Positions 11,822 through 24,994 of a stretch of 64,000 bases of DNA are shown piece by piece (position 1 is the stretch's first letter; each line of letters opens with the position of its first letter). The notes under the pieces were generated by a model that worked only from the letters and a program-made list of their open reading frames with translations, was not told the origin of the DNA and did no database searches. The translations under genes were made by a program, and so were the position numbers. The DNA lies in NCBI GenBank assembly GCA_022059125.1, contig JAEUWY010000001.1, forward strand, positions 930,001 through 994,000, read 5' to 3'. The stretch is from Corynespora cassiicola (taxonomy: Eukaryota > Ascomycota > Dothideomycetes > Pleosporales > Corynesporascaceae).

Positions 11822-14800
11822 GCCTTATATTACCTCTTTTTTTAATAGTATACGATTTTGTACACTATTATGCCCGTAGATAAAAGAAATAGTAATTATA
11901 GATATTTATTTTATACTCTAGTCTCTATTTAAAAGGTACAGTTTGTATTTTTAGATTTCTAGCAGTTTATAGCAGAATATAGCAACTCTATAGTTTAAGA
12001 ATTACATCTAGTTTAGATATTCTGTTTTATTACTGTCTATAATAAGGTACAGTAACTCTAGTTATTTAATCTAGTAGTTAAAACTTATTAATCTAACTTA
12101 TTAAGATTCGCTATAGTTTACAGCAGTCTTTTCTGTCTACTATAAAAGTTAAAATTTAATACTCTATTTTTTAGTAGGCTACTATAGACTATAGTAGGTA
12201 TAAGTGTAACTAATCTTTCTTTTTTAGAATTAAATTAAAGTTATTTTACTTTAGTAAAAGAAGTAAAAGTAAGAAAGTAAAATGTTAAGAAAAGTTGCGG
12301 TAAAGGAGTTCTAACAGAAAAAAAGTAAAAATACCCTCTAGAAATATATAAAAAGTTCTTCTAACACTTTCTGGCTCCCAGTCTCTTTTTTTTCTACTTT
12401 TTACTTTTAATTCAGTAAGTTTTTTAAGATTTTCTTATACTCTCTATTTTAGAGTATTATAGAGTACCGCACTCTATTATACTTTTTATTATAAAATATT
12501 ATAAAGTATTACAGTTTATAATGCCCTATAATATTCTATAATATTCTATTTTATTATATTATAGTTCTAACTAACTAGTTTAGGAACTGTATACGTAATA
12601 ATCAGACTATTTTAGACTTTTCTGCCTTCTAGCGACTTATTTTACTCTATTATCGCCTATTATAAACTCTACTAAAGTTAGAAATAATATTTTAAATAAT
12701 AGCAAGTTTATTTATTACGTTTATACCTGTTATATTTTTTTTTTTAGTAAAAAAAAGTATTAATTTCTTAGGCAGGTTAGTTGCCTGTGTTCTGTCTCTA
12801 ACAAATTTACTAAAAACTTTTATAAAAAATAGTTAGTTAAAATAGAGAAAAGTAAAATATTACTATTTAAGCAGTGTTTTAGGTGCTTTATTAGCAACCA
12901 GAAGTGTTATACGGTAAGTTTCTGTTCTTTTTATAGCTATTTTAGGCTATTCTTAGCTATTATAGAGCTTTTTAACCTATTTTCAGATGTCTAAAGCTCT
13001 TTATAACGAATATAATATAATTTATAACTTTCTGCTTGAGATCTGCTGTAGTTACTATATAGTTTAAATTACTGCGGTTTTTAATAACGCCGGAGTAGTT
13101 ACTTAGAAAGCTTATTATAAAAAAATCTACTTTAATACTGTAAAAATAGAAATTTAGTAGTTTAAATTAACCTGTATTTGTAAAGCGCTTTTTAAACGTT
13201 TTTTACAGTAATTCCTCTAAAATTCTTTATTTTAAGGTATTTTAGGCCATTCTAACACCTTATAGAGAGTTTATCCTCTATAATATCTATTTAATACTAT
13301 ATAATAGTATAGTTTCTGCTAATAATACTTTATAGTTTAAGATACGTTTTAGTAGACGTAAGTAAGACTCTAAAAGCGTCGCTGCTAAAGTAGAAACTAA
13401 AAAACGTACTTTTAAAGCTTTTGTATCCGCCTAAATTAAAGCTAACTAAAAAAATAATAATACGCCTAAAAAGAAAGTAAAATAGCTTATTATACGCTAT
13501 AATAGCTTATACTAACGTTTTTTTCTAGAGTCGTAGTAGTAAAGCTGCTTCTAATCTAGCTGCTACAGCTGCCTAAAAAAAAAAAAAGTTAAAAACTTAA
13601 ATTATTAATTTTAAGGCTAAACGTACGCGTGCTTTAAAGAATAAAAAAAGTACTTTTATAAAAAGAATTAAAGAGCTCTAAAGACAGATTAAGCCTCTTA
13701 CTGCGGCCTGTATCTAATCGATATATAATAGTATAGATTAATACAGGCTTTTATAGGGTATTATAGCGTGGAAAAGTCTGGGTTAGTTTTTTTTGGCTTC
13801 TTTTTTGGCGTTATAGTTTCTTCTGGAGTATATAGGTGATACCCAGGGTCTTTAGTAGCTCTCTATCTAATCTTTAAATAATTCTTCGTAATATAAGTTC
13901 TCTTACTCTAATATTTTCCTTTATGCCTTATTATGATGTTCTTTAGTCCTTTATAGGTTATTTTAGGCCATAATAAGCTAGTAATATCTCTATAAGTTTT
14001 TTTAACCTCTTTATATAGTTTTTAATTCTATGTTTTCTTAGAATTATAGCGCTATTAAACATCTTTTTATATAAAAAACCTAACATATTTCTTAGAAAAA
14101 AAATATAAGGTGAAGGTAGCTATGTTTCTTATCCCTTTTTTTTTAGCTAAATCTCCGGATACTGGCTTACTTAAAGGTTGTCTGGCTTTTTTTTTCTGGG
14201 CATTTTAATCTATTGTAGGTTATAATAGAGCTTTATAGCGTAAAGTAGTTTATTTACTCTCTTTTGTTCGTCGGCTCTAGATACTTTTTTATTTTTAGAA
14301 GTTATTAATCGCGCCAGCGCTTATATTTAGTTCAGATTTTTAAAAATTCTTCTTTTTAAAGTAATCTTTTTATTTTACTAAATATTTTTAAGTGCCGACT
14401 GAAGATTCTCTCCGATCTAGTACTTTTTTAATAAAATAGATATTATCGCCTATTGTGCGTAATATATCTACTAGTAGTTTACTTTAGAGTTATATCGTCT
14501 CTTTTTTAGTATATTTTTTTAGTAATAATATATAGAAGACCGAGTGGATGCCTTATAGTCTAGGTAGATTTACTTTGTATATATCTGGCCCAATCTAGGC
14601 TATAATAGTCTCTGGTTCTATATATTTCTAATCTAGCTTCTTTTTCGGCTTTGTTAAGCGTATATGCCTATTTAATATAAGCATCTTATCTCTTATTACT
14701 AAGAAAATATACTTTCTCTTCTTATTAGAGTACTTTTTTTAGTACTTATTTGCTACTTTAATTTTCCGGCGACATTCTGCCTATAAAGTAAATACTTTTA

Positions 14801-17800
14801 CTACTAGATTGTTTTTTAGATATAATTCTCTGCTATTTAAAGGTATTTTAAGCTAGTCTAGCGCCTTTAGATCCGCTCTGTAGTATACTTAAAATAATAT
14901 AGTTATAGTAGTTGCGTGTACGCTGTTATTATACGCAAATTCTATAATTAGCAACTAGATTATCTAGTCGTTCTATTCTAGGCAACAATAACATCTAAGA
15001 TACTGTTTTAGAGTTTAATTCTGTCTCTCTGTTTATCTATCTATCTTAGAATAATAAGCAGAGAATAAAACTTTTAAAGTGCTTAAGTAGTAATAAAAAC
15101 TATTCTAATACTTAGAATTTATTAAAGGTCTTTAATCTAAAATAATATTTTTTAGAGTTCTATAAAGTCGGACTATTTTTTTTATTCAGACTTAAGCTAG
15201 GTTTTAAGCGGTCTAATTCGCTTAAACTAGTATATAGTAGGCTATTTTTATTAATTGGTCTACTACTATTAGTATTAAGTTGTATACTTAGCTAAGATAT
15301 TTTAATAGAAAAAGTTTAGTAATAAAGTCTATTGTGACGTCTGACTACAGTCTATTAAAAACTAAAAAAAAGTTTAATAGGCTATAAAGGCGGTGTCTAG
15401 CTGCGACTAATTTTCTATACTTTAGACAGTTATTATAGTACGCCTCTATGTTCTTTCTAATTCTTTTCTAATAGTACTTACGTCTAATTTTCTTTAGCGT
15501 TTTCTTTACTCCGAAGTAACCTGCTATTAAGCTATTATAGCATTCTTAAAATGCTTTAGCTTTTTTCTAATCTATACTTAGTTGTAATTTTAACTAGTTA
15601 GTCGTTTAGCGTTATCTTAAAATAGAAGTAAAAAGTTGTTTCTCTTCTCTTTTTAAAAAAGTTTTTTACTTATTTTTTTTACTGTCTTCACTGCAAAAGT
15701 CTAAAATTAAAGTATCTTTATTCTCTTTTTTTAAACTTTCTCTCTCTGTTCTTTTTTTCTTATTTTCCTCTCTTTTTTTAGGTAGTTTTTCTCTAATACA
15801 GGGTCCCAGAAGCCTCCGATATTTTACTTAAAATATTCCGGTACTGTCTATATACTCTCCAGATAATTTTATAATTATTACTAGTATTACGGGGTCTTGT
15901 AAGAATTTCCGGGTTATTATAGCTTATAGTAGCTCTATATAGGCTTTATTACTTTTCTGTAATAGTTATTAAGCCTCTTTTATATAATCCGGCTTTTTTA
16001 ATAGGCCGTCCGCAGAGTTCAGCTTCTTTAAGTAATAATTTATAATAAAATTATACTTTATAAGTCTTTTATATACTTTAACCTAGCAGTAGTTAAGTAT
16101 TTTTGTTTTTATAAATTATTTAAAATTATTATAGTCCGTAAAAAGCTCGAATAGCGTCTTTTAAAAGTAGTATTACTAATAGAATAAACTCTTATCTATT
16201 ACAAGTAATTTCTTATTATAGATGTTATAATTGTATTCGGCTTAGTCTATTTTTCTTAAAAAAAACCTAATAGGTCTCTATTAGTCTTTTCTGTTCTGGC
16301 TTAGGCCTTTCTAGCTTATAATACTATAAATCGCGCCTCCTAAGGCGTCTACTTTAACTTTTATTAGTTTTTAAAAGTTAAAGTAGGCTAAAATTAGAAT
16401 TAAAAAGAAGGTATTCTTTATTTATATAAAAGCTTATTTTGCTTCTTAATCAAAATTAACTTTTACGCTTTTTTTTTTTTTTTAGGCGTGGCCGCCTCTA
16501 GCTGTGTTTAGCTTTTTTTAAGTTATTTTAGTTAATAGTAGAGCAATGCGGGAGAAGTTAGTAATAAACTTCCTATAGTAATTTATAAAACTAATAAATA
16601 CTCTAATATCTTTTACTGTTTTTAGTATTAGCTAGTTTTAGATTATTTTAACCCTCTCCGGGTTAACCTTAATCTCTTCTAGACATACTATATATTCTAG
16701 GTATTTTACCTGTTATGTGTGGAATTTACACTTACTAAGTTTTATATATAACTTAGTCTACTTTAGTCTTTCTAAAACTTCTCTAACGTGACCTATATAA
16801 GCCTCTTCTGTATTAGAATAGACTAGAATGTTATCTAGGTATATAATGCACGTTACATTAACTAGCTCTGCTAGAGTCTGGTTAATATAGAATTAAAAAG
16901 CAGCAGAGACGTTAGTTAGGCTAAAAAGCATTATAAGATATTTAAAATAACTATATTTTGTTCTAAAAGCTGTTTTCTATTTATTGCTTTTTTAGATACG
17001 TATTCTATAGTACGCTTTCTAAATATTTAGCTTTATAAACTATTTTATTCTTAACAATTTTTTTAAAAACTTAGCTATAAGTAGTAACAGGTGCTGGTTC
17101 TTAACTATTATCTTATTTAAACCTTTATAATTAATACATAGTTATAAAATTTTATTTTTTTTTTTTGTAAAAAAAATAGGTGCCTTAGCTAGAGACCTCA
17201 ACCGCCTTATCTATTTCTTTTAGAGATATTTTTCTATATATTTACGAAGATATTCTAGTTTAACTGTTAATATATTATAAAGCAGTTAGTAAAATAGACT
17301 TATACTAGGTTGCAGCTCTATTACAAGATCTTAGTTACTATATATAAATAGTACTAATACTTTATCGGACCTGGTTATATTTTTAAATTTTTAGTACTTT
17401 AGTTTTAGAATAGGCGTTTTTAGCTTAAGCGCTAACGTATTCTAAAGTTAACTAATTAAACAGACGTAAACGTCTGTATTAGAACTTAAAAGTATTCTCT
17501 TAAACTAATTTACGTTCTCTATAGCTATCTTAGTATATTTTAGACTACTATAGCTCTTAATACTTTTAAAAAGCATCTTTCGGCTCCGAAAATTCAATTT
17601 TAAGTTAAACTAATTAATTTAAAGTAGTTCTAAGTATATTAGCGGTTTTTTAAAATTAGTAACTATAAACGGAATTCTGTAGGTCTGTATTCTGCCTTTT
17701 AAGTTTTTAATATATATCTCTGTAACTGTAAACCTATAAATAGTATAATCTAATTTATTCGGGGATAGTAGAATAATCTCTAGTATAGAATAAATAACTA

Positions 17801-19282
17801 AATTCTGTTTTTTCGCTACTGTTACTGAAATAACATTAAGCTATACTTTACTATCTACTATAGCATCTAGCTTTATAGAACCTTTTATCTCTATCTTAAA
17901 AGAGAGTAGCGTAGGTTTCTTAATATTTAGCATTTTTTTAAAATTTTCTAATTTTTTTATCTGCATTAAGTTAATATAGGCTAAAAAGTAGAAATCTAAT
18001 CCTTCTAGTCTTTAGCTTTTTCCTTCTTGTTAGAAAGGTAGGTTTTTTTTTTTACTTTGTTCGGGTAACAGAGTGCAATATAACTCTGTTTTTTATAAAT
18101 ATAACACACTATATCCGTCTTAGACTTTTTTTTATACTTTTAGAGCATTTTAGCCCGTTATAGATTATTTTTACTCTTTTTTTTCTTTTTTTAGCTTAAC
18201 TCTGTAGAATTAAAACTTGTTAGCGTGCTAGATTCTTGCTTATCTTCTTTCTAATTTTTTTTTATCTTACTTTTCTACAACAGATCTCTGTAGATTCTAT
18301 TCGCCTTCTGCTCTACTTATAAAAGATTTAGATAATTTTATTAGAGAAAGTATTATAATTTACGTCGGACTTTCTCTAAAAATGCTCTAGTAAATTCAAC
18401 TACCATTCTATAGGAGTTTAACTCTTCTATCTTAATTTATAAAGACTAGAAATAATTAAAAAAGTTTGTTAGAGACTGTGAAAGCCTTTACTTACAGGTT
18501 TTAATAAAGTTATAAACAGATTACTTGCGTTCCTCTACTGTATCTAATACTTTTAGTATTTTTTTTTTTAAATCTTGCTATATAAAAGTCTAATATAGAT
18601 TATTCCGGCATATATGTACCGTATGCGTTTTCTAAAAAGTTTTTACATTCTTACTTATATATTATAGGCTGAATAAGATTTTTTATTTATCCGCTTTAAA
18701 GTATTATAAGTTTTTTATATAGTAGTTTTTGTTATCGCGGAGCCATCAGTTATAGTCTACTCTATTTCTTTTTTCGTAATAATAAAGTAGTTCAGAGTAT
18801 AGTAGATTCGTCTGTTCTAGTACAGAATAGGCTATTATAGTAATTTTTATATTACTTATAGCCTTATTAAAGGCTGTTACATCGCCCTGCTCGTATCTAC
18901 AGCGTAATTTAAATAGTTATTATAATTTTTTTTATTATTATTTATTTTTAAACTATTAGCGTAGTTCTTCTAACGCTTTTAGCGTTTTAAGTTAAAGCAG
19001 AGTATTTATTTCTAGTTCTAGTGACGATAAAGTCTCGCGATTTCTACTAGGCCCTGCTAATTTAGTATCGTCTCTTCGTTGTTCGTAGTTGTTTTTTTGC
19101 CTCTAACTACTCTCTCTGCTACTGCTGTAGTATAAAGTACTAATTTTTATTTTTTTAGTACTTTTAGAGGCACTAAGTAGAGTTTATAGATCCGCATAGT
19201 TATCAGCTATAATAGTTTAATACTGTTTATCTCGTACTGTGTAACAAGTAATTTAAATATTAAATATAAACTTAAAGTAGAG

Positions 19283-19467
19283 TGTAAGAGTTACAGTAAT
19301 ACAGATAGACAGATAAAAAGAATCTAATTATATATTGTTATATAGAAAAGAGAGACGAATTGCTGCTAAGACAGCTTGCAGCGATTTAGAAATATATACT
19401 ATTACGCTTGTAACTAAGCTAACCTAGAACACCCTATAATAGGCTATAATAGGTTATAATAAGACAC
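19283..19467 (-). repeat. 5' LTR of Gypsy A copy 1
   Basis: 185-bp repeat, TGTAAGAGTTACAG...AAGACACA on the + strand. It differs from the 3' LTR at scattered sites, mostly transitions. Confidence 0.88.
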
Positions 19468-19705
19468 AGCCTTATATATATTTAAATTATTTTCAAATAA
19501 AATTTTTTTATTTGTTTTCTTAGGGCTTTTAATTAAATCCCTATTAATAATTCTTTTTTCTCTTTTTAATAGTTTAATTTTATTCTGATTTCTATCTCTT
19601 TTTAAACTATTAAAAAGTTTATTTTTTTTATTAATTCGATTTATAGTATTATAAATACTAGTAATAGATTTATTTAAAATAAAAGATATATTTTTAATAG
19701 AAGTA

Positions 19706-21556
19706 ACGTAAAGAATAAGCGAGTCGCCCGGATAAGCGAATCATCTACTTTTAAGTACTTCAGCGCGCGCATAACTACCTACTTAGCTACTTTTAAAAAA
19801 TACTATAATAAATTAATATAAAAAGTAACTAAAGTAGCTATACTGCCTGTTTATACGTACGAGAGTTATACTTTTACTTTTTACAGCGCGTGCAGCGCGA
19901 TTTTATCTATTAGCTACTACTAAAGCAAGCCTCACTCTCGCGCGTCTCCTCGTTTAATTACTTTTTAACATCTTTTTAAATAATAATCTTAGCTCTTTTA
20001 GTTTTTATTAAAGTCCCTTTACACTAGATCTGTTTTTTTTTTCGCCTTATACGCTGCGTAGCAGCCTTATTAGCTTTTTTAAAGTTTTTAACTTGCGTAT
20101 AAAGTAATACAACTTTATAGGTTAGTATTACAGTATTTTTGTTAAACTAAGCAAGCGCTTTAATAATAAAAGCAGATAATAAGCTTTTATACTTTCTAAT
20201 TCTGTTACGGATTAACGTTAATTAAGCCTCTAACTTGTACACGTTACTTAGTATTCTAGCTTTTTACTAGATAGTTTTAGAAAAGGCTGGCGTAGACGTA
20301 CGTAGCTTTATATTAAGCTTTAACAGTACTACTTCTAGATTATACAGAACTACTTCTGCTTTTTAGAAGCTCGCGCGTATATTACTTTTTATAAAAAATT
20401 ATTTAAAAGCTCTTCTAAAGGCCGGCAGAAAAGTAGTTTTATTAATATAGTTAATATAATTGCGTGCTAAGCTAGAGATTTTATTACTGTACGCCCGCTT
20501 TAAGGGCGAAAAATACTTTATATTAAGTAGCTAGAGAAGGTGTAAAGAATACAGAGATATACAGAAAGTAATAATCTTACTTTTTTTACAGAGGTTCTAA
20601 AAAGTAAAAAAGTTATAGCTTTTATAGCTATTAATAATAAGAAGTTAGTAGGCTTCTGTTATATAACTCTGCGTATAGGCGTTAAAGTACTCTAACTAAC
20701 GTACTTCTAGCTTATTTATTATCTAGCCTGTCTCGTTAAGTATAATACACTAGCTAGATAGAATATTATCGCCTTTATACTACGTAGAGAGATAGTACTT
20801 ACCTGCAAAGATAATAAAAGAAAAAATTATCTAGCTGCACGCGTTAATTCTTTAAATTACTATAGCCTACTTCTAATTATCTAGCTAAACGCTTTTTAGT
20901 TAATTTCGTCTCTCTAATACTATAACTACTAATTAAGCTAATATCTAGCCTAGTATAAAGCCCGTTTTATTAAAATTATACATATCTTTATTAGAAATAC
21001 TATACTTTTTTTTTATATAATACAGCAGCTTAAACTAAAAGCGTATAACTTTAGAATTCTTATACAGAACCCGCTGGCGATTCTGCTAGCAGGTTAATTA
21101 AACTTAAAGCTCTAGCTGGCGCTTAACAAAGTTATTAAGCTACTTAATACTAATAGAGCCCGCTTTTTACGTAGTAAGTAACTAATTAGTTATATTACGT
21201 ACGGTAGTTAGCGTAAGCGCGAATCCTCACAAGTTTAGCTTAAAAATATAAGTAATAATTACCTTTTTTTTAAGCTTAGTTAGCTGCTTTAAGTTAAGCT
21301 GGTAATTACGTCGCGCAGGTTATCTAGCGCGTTAATTATAAAGTGTTATACGGGAAGTACTATACGTAGAAGCAGCGCGTCGTACGCTTTAGACTGTATT
21401 ATTTTTAATAGCTAATAAGGCAAGAATTATTAATACTTCTTTATAAGCAGATTAAATATTTTTTAGTTATAGTATTGTAGGTATAGGTTGCGCGCGCGCT
21501 AGAGTACTTAGAAGTAAGCAACTCGCTTATCCGGGCGACTCGCTTATTCTTTACGT
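19706..21556 (-). mobile_element. pogo/Fot1-like element 1, complete (1,851 bp)
   Basis: Inverted ends start ACGTAAAGAATAAGCGAGTC (left) and finish with the complement at 21,556, with TA on both sides (19,704-19,705 and 21,557-21,558). Removing it restores the Tc1 transposase frame (KANTSIKNIS). The transposase reads on the minus strand; the first catalytic motif of pogo transposases is seen mutated near 20,950-20,985 (YNFNKTGFILG; family form has Asp-Glu where Asn-Lys stands). CpG is common but CpA/TpG rare, the RIP signature. The protein is full of stops. Confidence 0.9.
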
Positions 21557-22081
21557 TATTAGCTTTATATAAAAGATTAACTTTTTCTTCGTAGTCTGAG
21601 AATTGAGATTTCATCTTATCTTTGTTCAGAGGAAATAGAGATTTAGATTTCCATTTCTAAAATATTTATTTATATACTAATTTAACTAGTTTATTATTAT
21701 GTAATTAGTGCTTATATAAGCAAAACTTTTTTTTTAATTTTAATTTTTTTTATACTAAATTAAAACTTTAGCTCTAATTTTTTGCTTACGTAATATAAAC
21801 TAAGCTAAATTTAGTTAGTATAAAATAAAAAGTTTTAAAAAAAAAATTTGAAAAAAATTACAGCGTATAAAAATTTAAACTTTTTTTTACACTATATTTA
21901 GAGCTTTTTAAAACATTGAAAAGATTGTATAAGCTTTTTTTTTAAAGTATTTTCTTATTGTATTTATAAATTCCTCTAACTTTAATTTTTTTTTTTTTTA
22001 AATAGCTGTTTTAAAAAAAAAGCTATACAAGTTTAAAAAGTACGATTTTTTTATACACTTTTTTTTAATGTCACCCCTCTG

Positions 22082-22083
22082 TA
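22082..22083. repeat. TA target duplication, right side of Tc1 copy 1
   Basis: TA directly follows the element end CACCCCTCTG at 22,081; it is the partner of 10,236-10,237. Confidence 0.9.
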
Positions 22084-24992
22084 AGTAGTTTTTTATTATA
22101 AATATTGTAATTTTTTTTAGCTCTGCTAAACTTTTTTAAATAATAAATAATTAAATACTATTTACTTTTTTTTTAATTAATATATACTTTTATTACTAGA
22201 TTTAATACGTCTGTTTCTATACGTAAAAATTTTCTACTAATAAAAAATATTAAAACTAGTAGTAATATGCTTGCTTTTTTAAGTATTTTAAAAATTTATT
22301 ATTAGTTTATATTCTACTTAAATAGTGTATTTTTTTTTATTAACTTCGTAAGTAGTAAAATCTTTTTTAAATAATAATTAATAAACTGTTTATTAAAGTT
22401 ATAGAATTTTAAAAAAAATTATATATTTTTAATATTTTTTAGCGTAGACTAGTTTTTAACTACTTTATTTTTTTTAAACTAATTTTTACTTTATATTTTT
22501 TTTATAATATATTTTAAAAATTTAACTTTTTTTTTATAAAATTTATATTTCTCTAATTTAAGTCGTAGTTCTACTTTTTTTAAATATTTTAGTACTAGAT
22601 ATATATGCTAGATATATTTTTTTAAAGTTTTTAGAAAAAACTAAAATATTATCTAAATATATAATAATAAATATATTTAAATATACTTTTAATATATTAT
22701 TAATAAGTGTTTAATATATTACAGATACGTTAGTAAAACTACATAATATTATAAAATATTTATAGTGCTTATACCGCGTCTGAAATACTGTTTTTTTTTT
22801 TTTATATATATTAAGTTATACGCGTTTTAGAAATTTAAAATTATAAACATCTATATTTTAAATAGTTTATTTTTAAGCTTTTAAATATTTAGTAGTAAAT
22901 ATCTATTTTTAATTATAATATTATTAAATTTTTTAAAATCTTTATATAACTGTAAAAATCTATTTTTTTAAAAAATAAAAATAATTCAGTATTCTGTCTC
23001 TGACGTTAATTTACGTATAAATTTTTTTTAAAAATTTTTATTAAAATATATTTATAATACTATAAGTTTTTTTTTTAATAAATTATAAATAAGCTTAAAA
23101 GTTAGATATTTTTTTTTCTAAAAAGCTATTTCGCAGTTTTAAAGCTAATATTTAAATAATATTTTATTATTTACTTTTTTTAAAAAAATAGTTTTTATTT
23201 ATTATATTTTTTAAAGATTTTAAAAGTTACGCAAATTATTTTTAAAACTTTTATTTTTTTATTTAGTAGCTTTTTATTAAATTAGTAAAATTAACTTTTT
23301 TTTTAAAAGTATTTTAGTTAATTTTTTGCTATTTATATTATTTAGTGTAATTTTATTTACTATTAAACGCTGTTAATACGTAGATTCTAATATAATAGCG
23401 TAATTATATTCTATAAATAAAAACTTTTTTTTCGCTTAGTTAATATATAAATTATATTTTTCAAACCATAGAAGTTTTAAAATAACGTTATAAATAGCCG
23501 TATTTATAATATTCAAAAAAATCTTTTTTTAATATTTTTAAATATCTATAATAGTTATAGTTTCTTAATCTATTAATACTTTTTTTAGTATTTTTTTTTA
23601 GTTACTGTATAAAAAAAATAAAGTTGCTTATAAGTATATATTTTTATTTTACTACGCTTTATAGTCTGCTATAAAAAATAGTTATACTAAACTCTTATAT
23701 TTAATACTATTTTTATTTAGTATTTATTAAATTTAATAAGTAGTTTAACTAAGTTTTCTAAGTTAGTAGTATATAATATTTTAAATTAATTCTAAGCGCT
23801 AGATACTATTCTAAAAAAAACTTATTACTAAATTTATATAAGCGTTTTTTATTTTAGTAGCGTTTATAATTATTATATAAATAGATTTACTAAAAATTTT
23901 ATATATATTTTTTATTAACTAGTATATTTATCGCGAGTTTTTCAGTTCTACTTATTCTAAAAAAATATTATAATTATTATTTATTTTATAAGTAAGTATT
24001 ATATACGTATATCTTGCAGTTAAACTATTAATATTTATATTTATATAGTTTAAATAAAAACTAGTTTACGGCTATTTTATCTAAATAGTAGATTTAATAT
24101 TAGTTTTTTTAATAAAAAGTTTATAAGTAGATTACGTGCTTTAAATTTTTTAAGTTTAAATAATATTATAGTTTTTATATATTTTAGCTTTATAAAAAGT
24201 TTAAAACTGTATTTAGTTCGCTATTAAAATCTAGTAAAACTTTTAACTTAATTTTTAAATTAGATTAATTAATTTATTTTTATGTTTTAAAACTACGTTA
24301 TTATTAGCGTTTTTTTAAATTTTAAATTTTTTTATCTAAATTATAATTTTTTTTTAACTATTTATATATTATAGATAATTCTTTTTACTATACAGACGTT
24401 TTTATTAAATTTTTTCTGTTTTTTTTATAAATCTCAGCTAATTTTTATTTTTATTTTAAATTTTTATTTATTTAGAATTTAGTAAGTTCTTTTAATTTAT
24501 ACTTACAGCTATAGTTATTTAAATTTTTTTTATAATTATATACGTTATAAAAGGCTTTTTTTTTTTATAGCTAGATTTTTTAAATTTAACTTTCTTAAAA
24601 ATACTTCTAGACTTTATTTAAATATCTTTATTTTAATACTAAATATAATTAAAAAAAAATTATTTTTTTATATTGTAGTAGTTTACTATTACAGATAAAT
24701 TCTGTTTTATAAAATTTATTCATAATAACTTTCTATTTGTTATCTGCGTTAGATTCGTTATTTAAAATAATTTATAATATATTTAGCTATTAAATAACTT
24801 TATTTTTTAATTAATAGTTTTTTGTAATATAGTTTATTTTTCTATATACGTAGTAAGTTATAGTTTTACTTTTAAACTTATTATTTTTTTTATTACTTTT
24901 TTATTCTGTTTTCTAAATATTATTAAAAATTATTAGTTTATTACTATAAGTATTATAAGTAAAATACGTTACTTTATATTTAATTTATTTAC
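22084..24992 (-). pseudogene. Gypsy B2 pol, proximal part (protease to RNase H)
   Basis: Minus-strand continuation of B2 pol. YLDNILVFSKN (reverse transcriptase active-site region) is readable at 22,622-22,680, and the segment around 22,740-22,830 matches 28,011-28,110 of B1 in inverted orientation. The gag zinc-knuckle region lies near 24,830. All frames contain stops. Confidence 0.85.
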
Positions 24993-24994
24993 TA

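Larger units (their letters stand above)
11636..19467 (-). mobile_element. Gypsy element A, copy 1, complete
   Basis: A 7.8-kb Ty3/Gypsy retrotransposon on the minus strand, inserted in the Tc1 transposase gene. 5' LTR 19,283-19,467; 3' LTR 11,636-11,821. Readable pol landmarks in minus sense: reverse transcriptase at 16,801-16,850 (IIYLDNILVYSNTEEA), integrase core at 15,301-15,350 (SDVTIDFITKL), integrase C-terminal region near 14,520-14,640 (GPDIYKVNLPRL). About 2.6 kb between the end of pol (~14,450) and the 3' LTR has no recognised function. Many TAG/TAA stops. No clear target duplication could be identified, possibly because LTR ends are uncertain by ~10 bp. Confidence 0.88.
10629..21614 (-). 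pseudogene. Tc1/mariner DD34E transposase, split by two transposons
   Basis: The start is ATG at 21,614 (MKSQFSDYEEKVNLLYKAN). Pogo 1 interrupts after about 19 codons. The helix-turn-helix region follows at 19,703 down to ~19,480 (ISFILNKSITSIYNTINRI), then Gypsy A. The rest runs from 11,635 to the stop at 10,629, with introns at 11,337-11,234 and about 11,078-10,968. Catalytic residues are readable: IIFSDES, QQDNSKIHTAK and APIENI, with 34 residues between the second Asp and the Glu. Only two nonsense changes are visible in the C-terminal half (both Trp TGG to TAG, in SVWGAIW and ENIWAIL), so it was nearly intact when interrupted. A cut-and-paste DNA transposase, now dead. Confidence 0.88.
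10238..22081 (-). mobile_element. Tc1/mariner element, copy 1, carrying two insertions
   Basis: Bounded by long inverted ends of about 200 bp: 10,238-10,440 against 21,880-22,081, beginning CAGAGGGGTGACATTAAAAA, with TA on both sides. Without Gypsy A and pogo 1 it is about 2.2 kb. The transposase gene runs on the minus strand from 21,614 to 10,629. Unlike its surroundings, the transposase-coding part still has many CA/TG dinucleotides and readable codons, so it was mutated little by RIP. It is inserted in B2 pol. Confidence 0.92.

Noticed and set aside
1..14146. Simple inverted segmental duplication of host DNA
   Set aside because: The match ends at transposon ends (Tc1 TIR) and the flanks differ (pogo 3 versus Gypsy B2), so transposition plus conversion explains it better.
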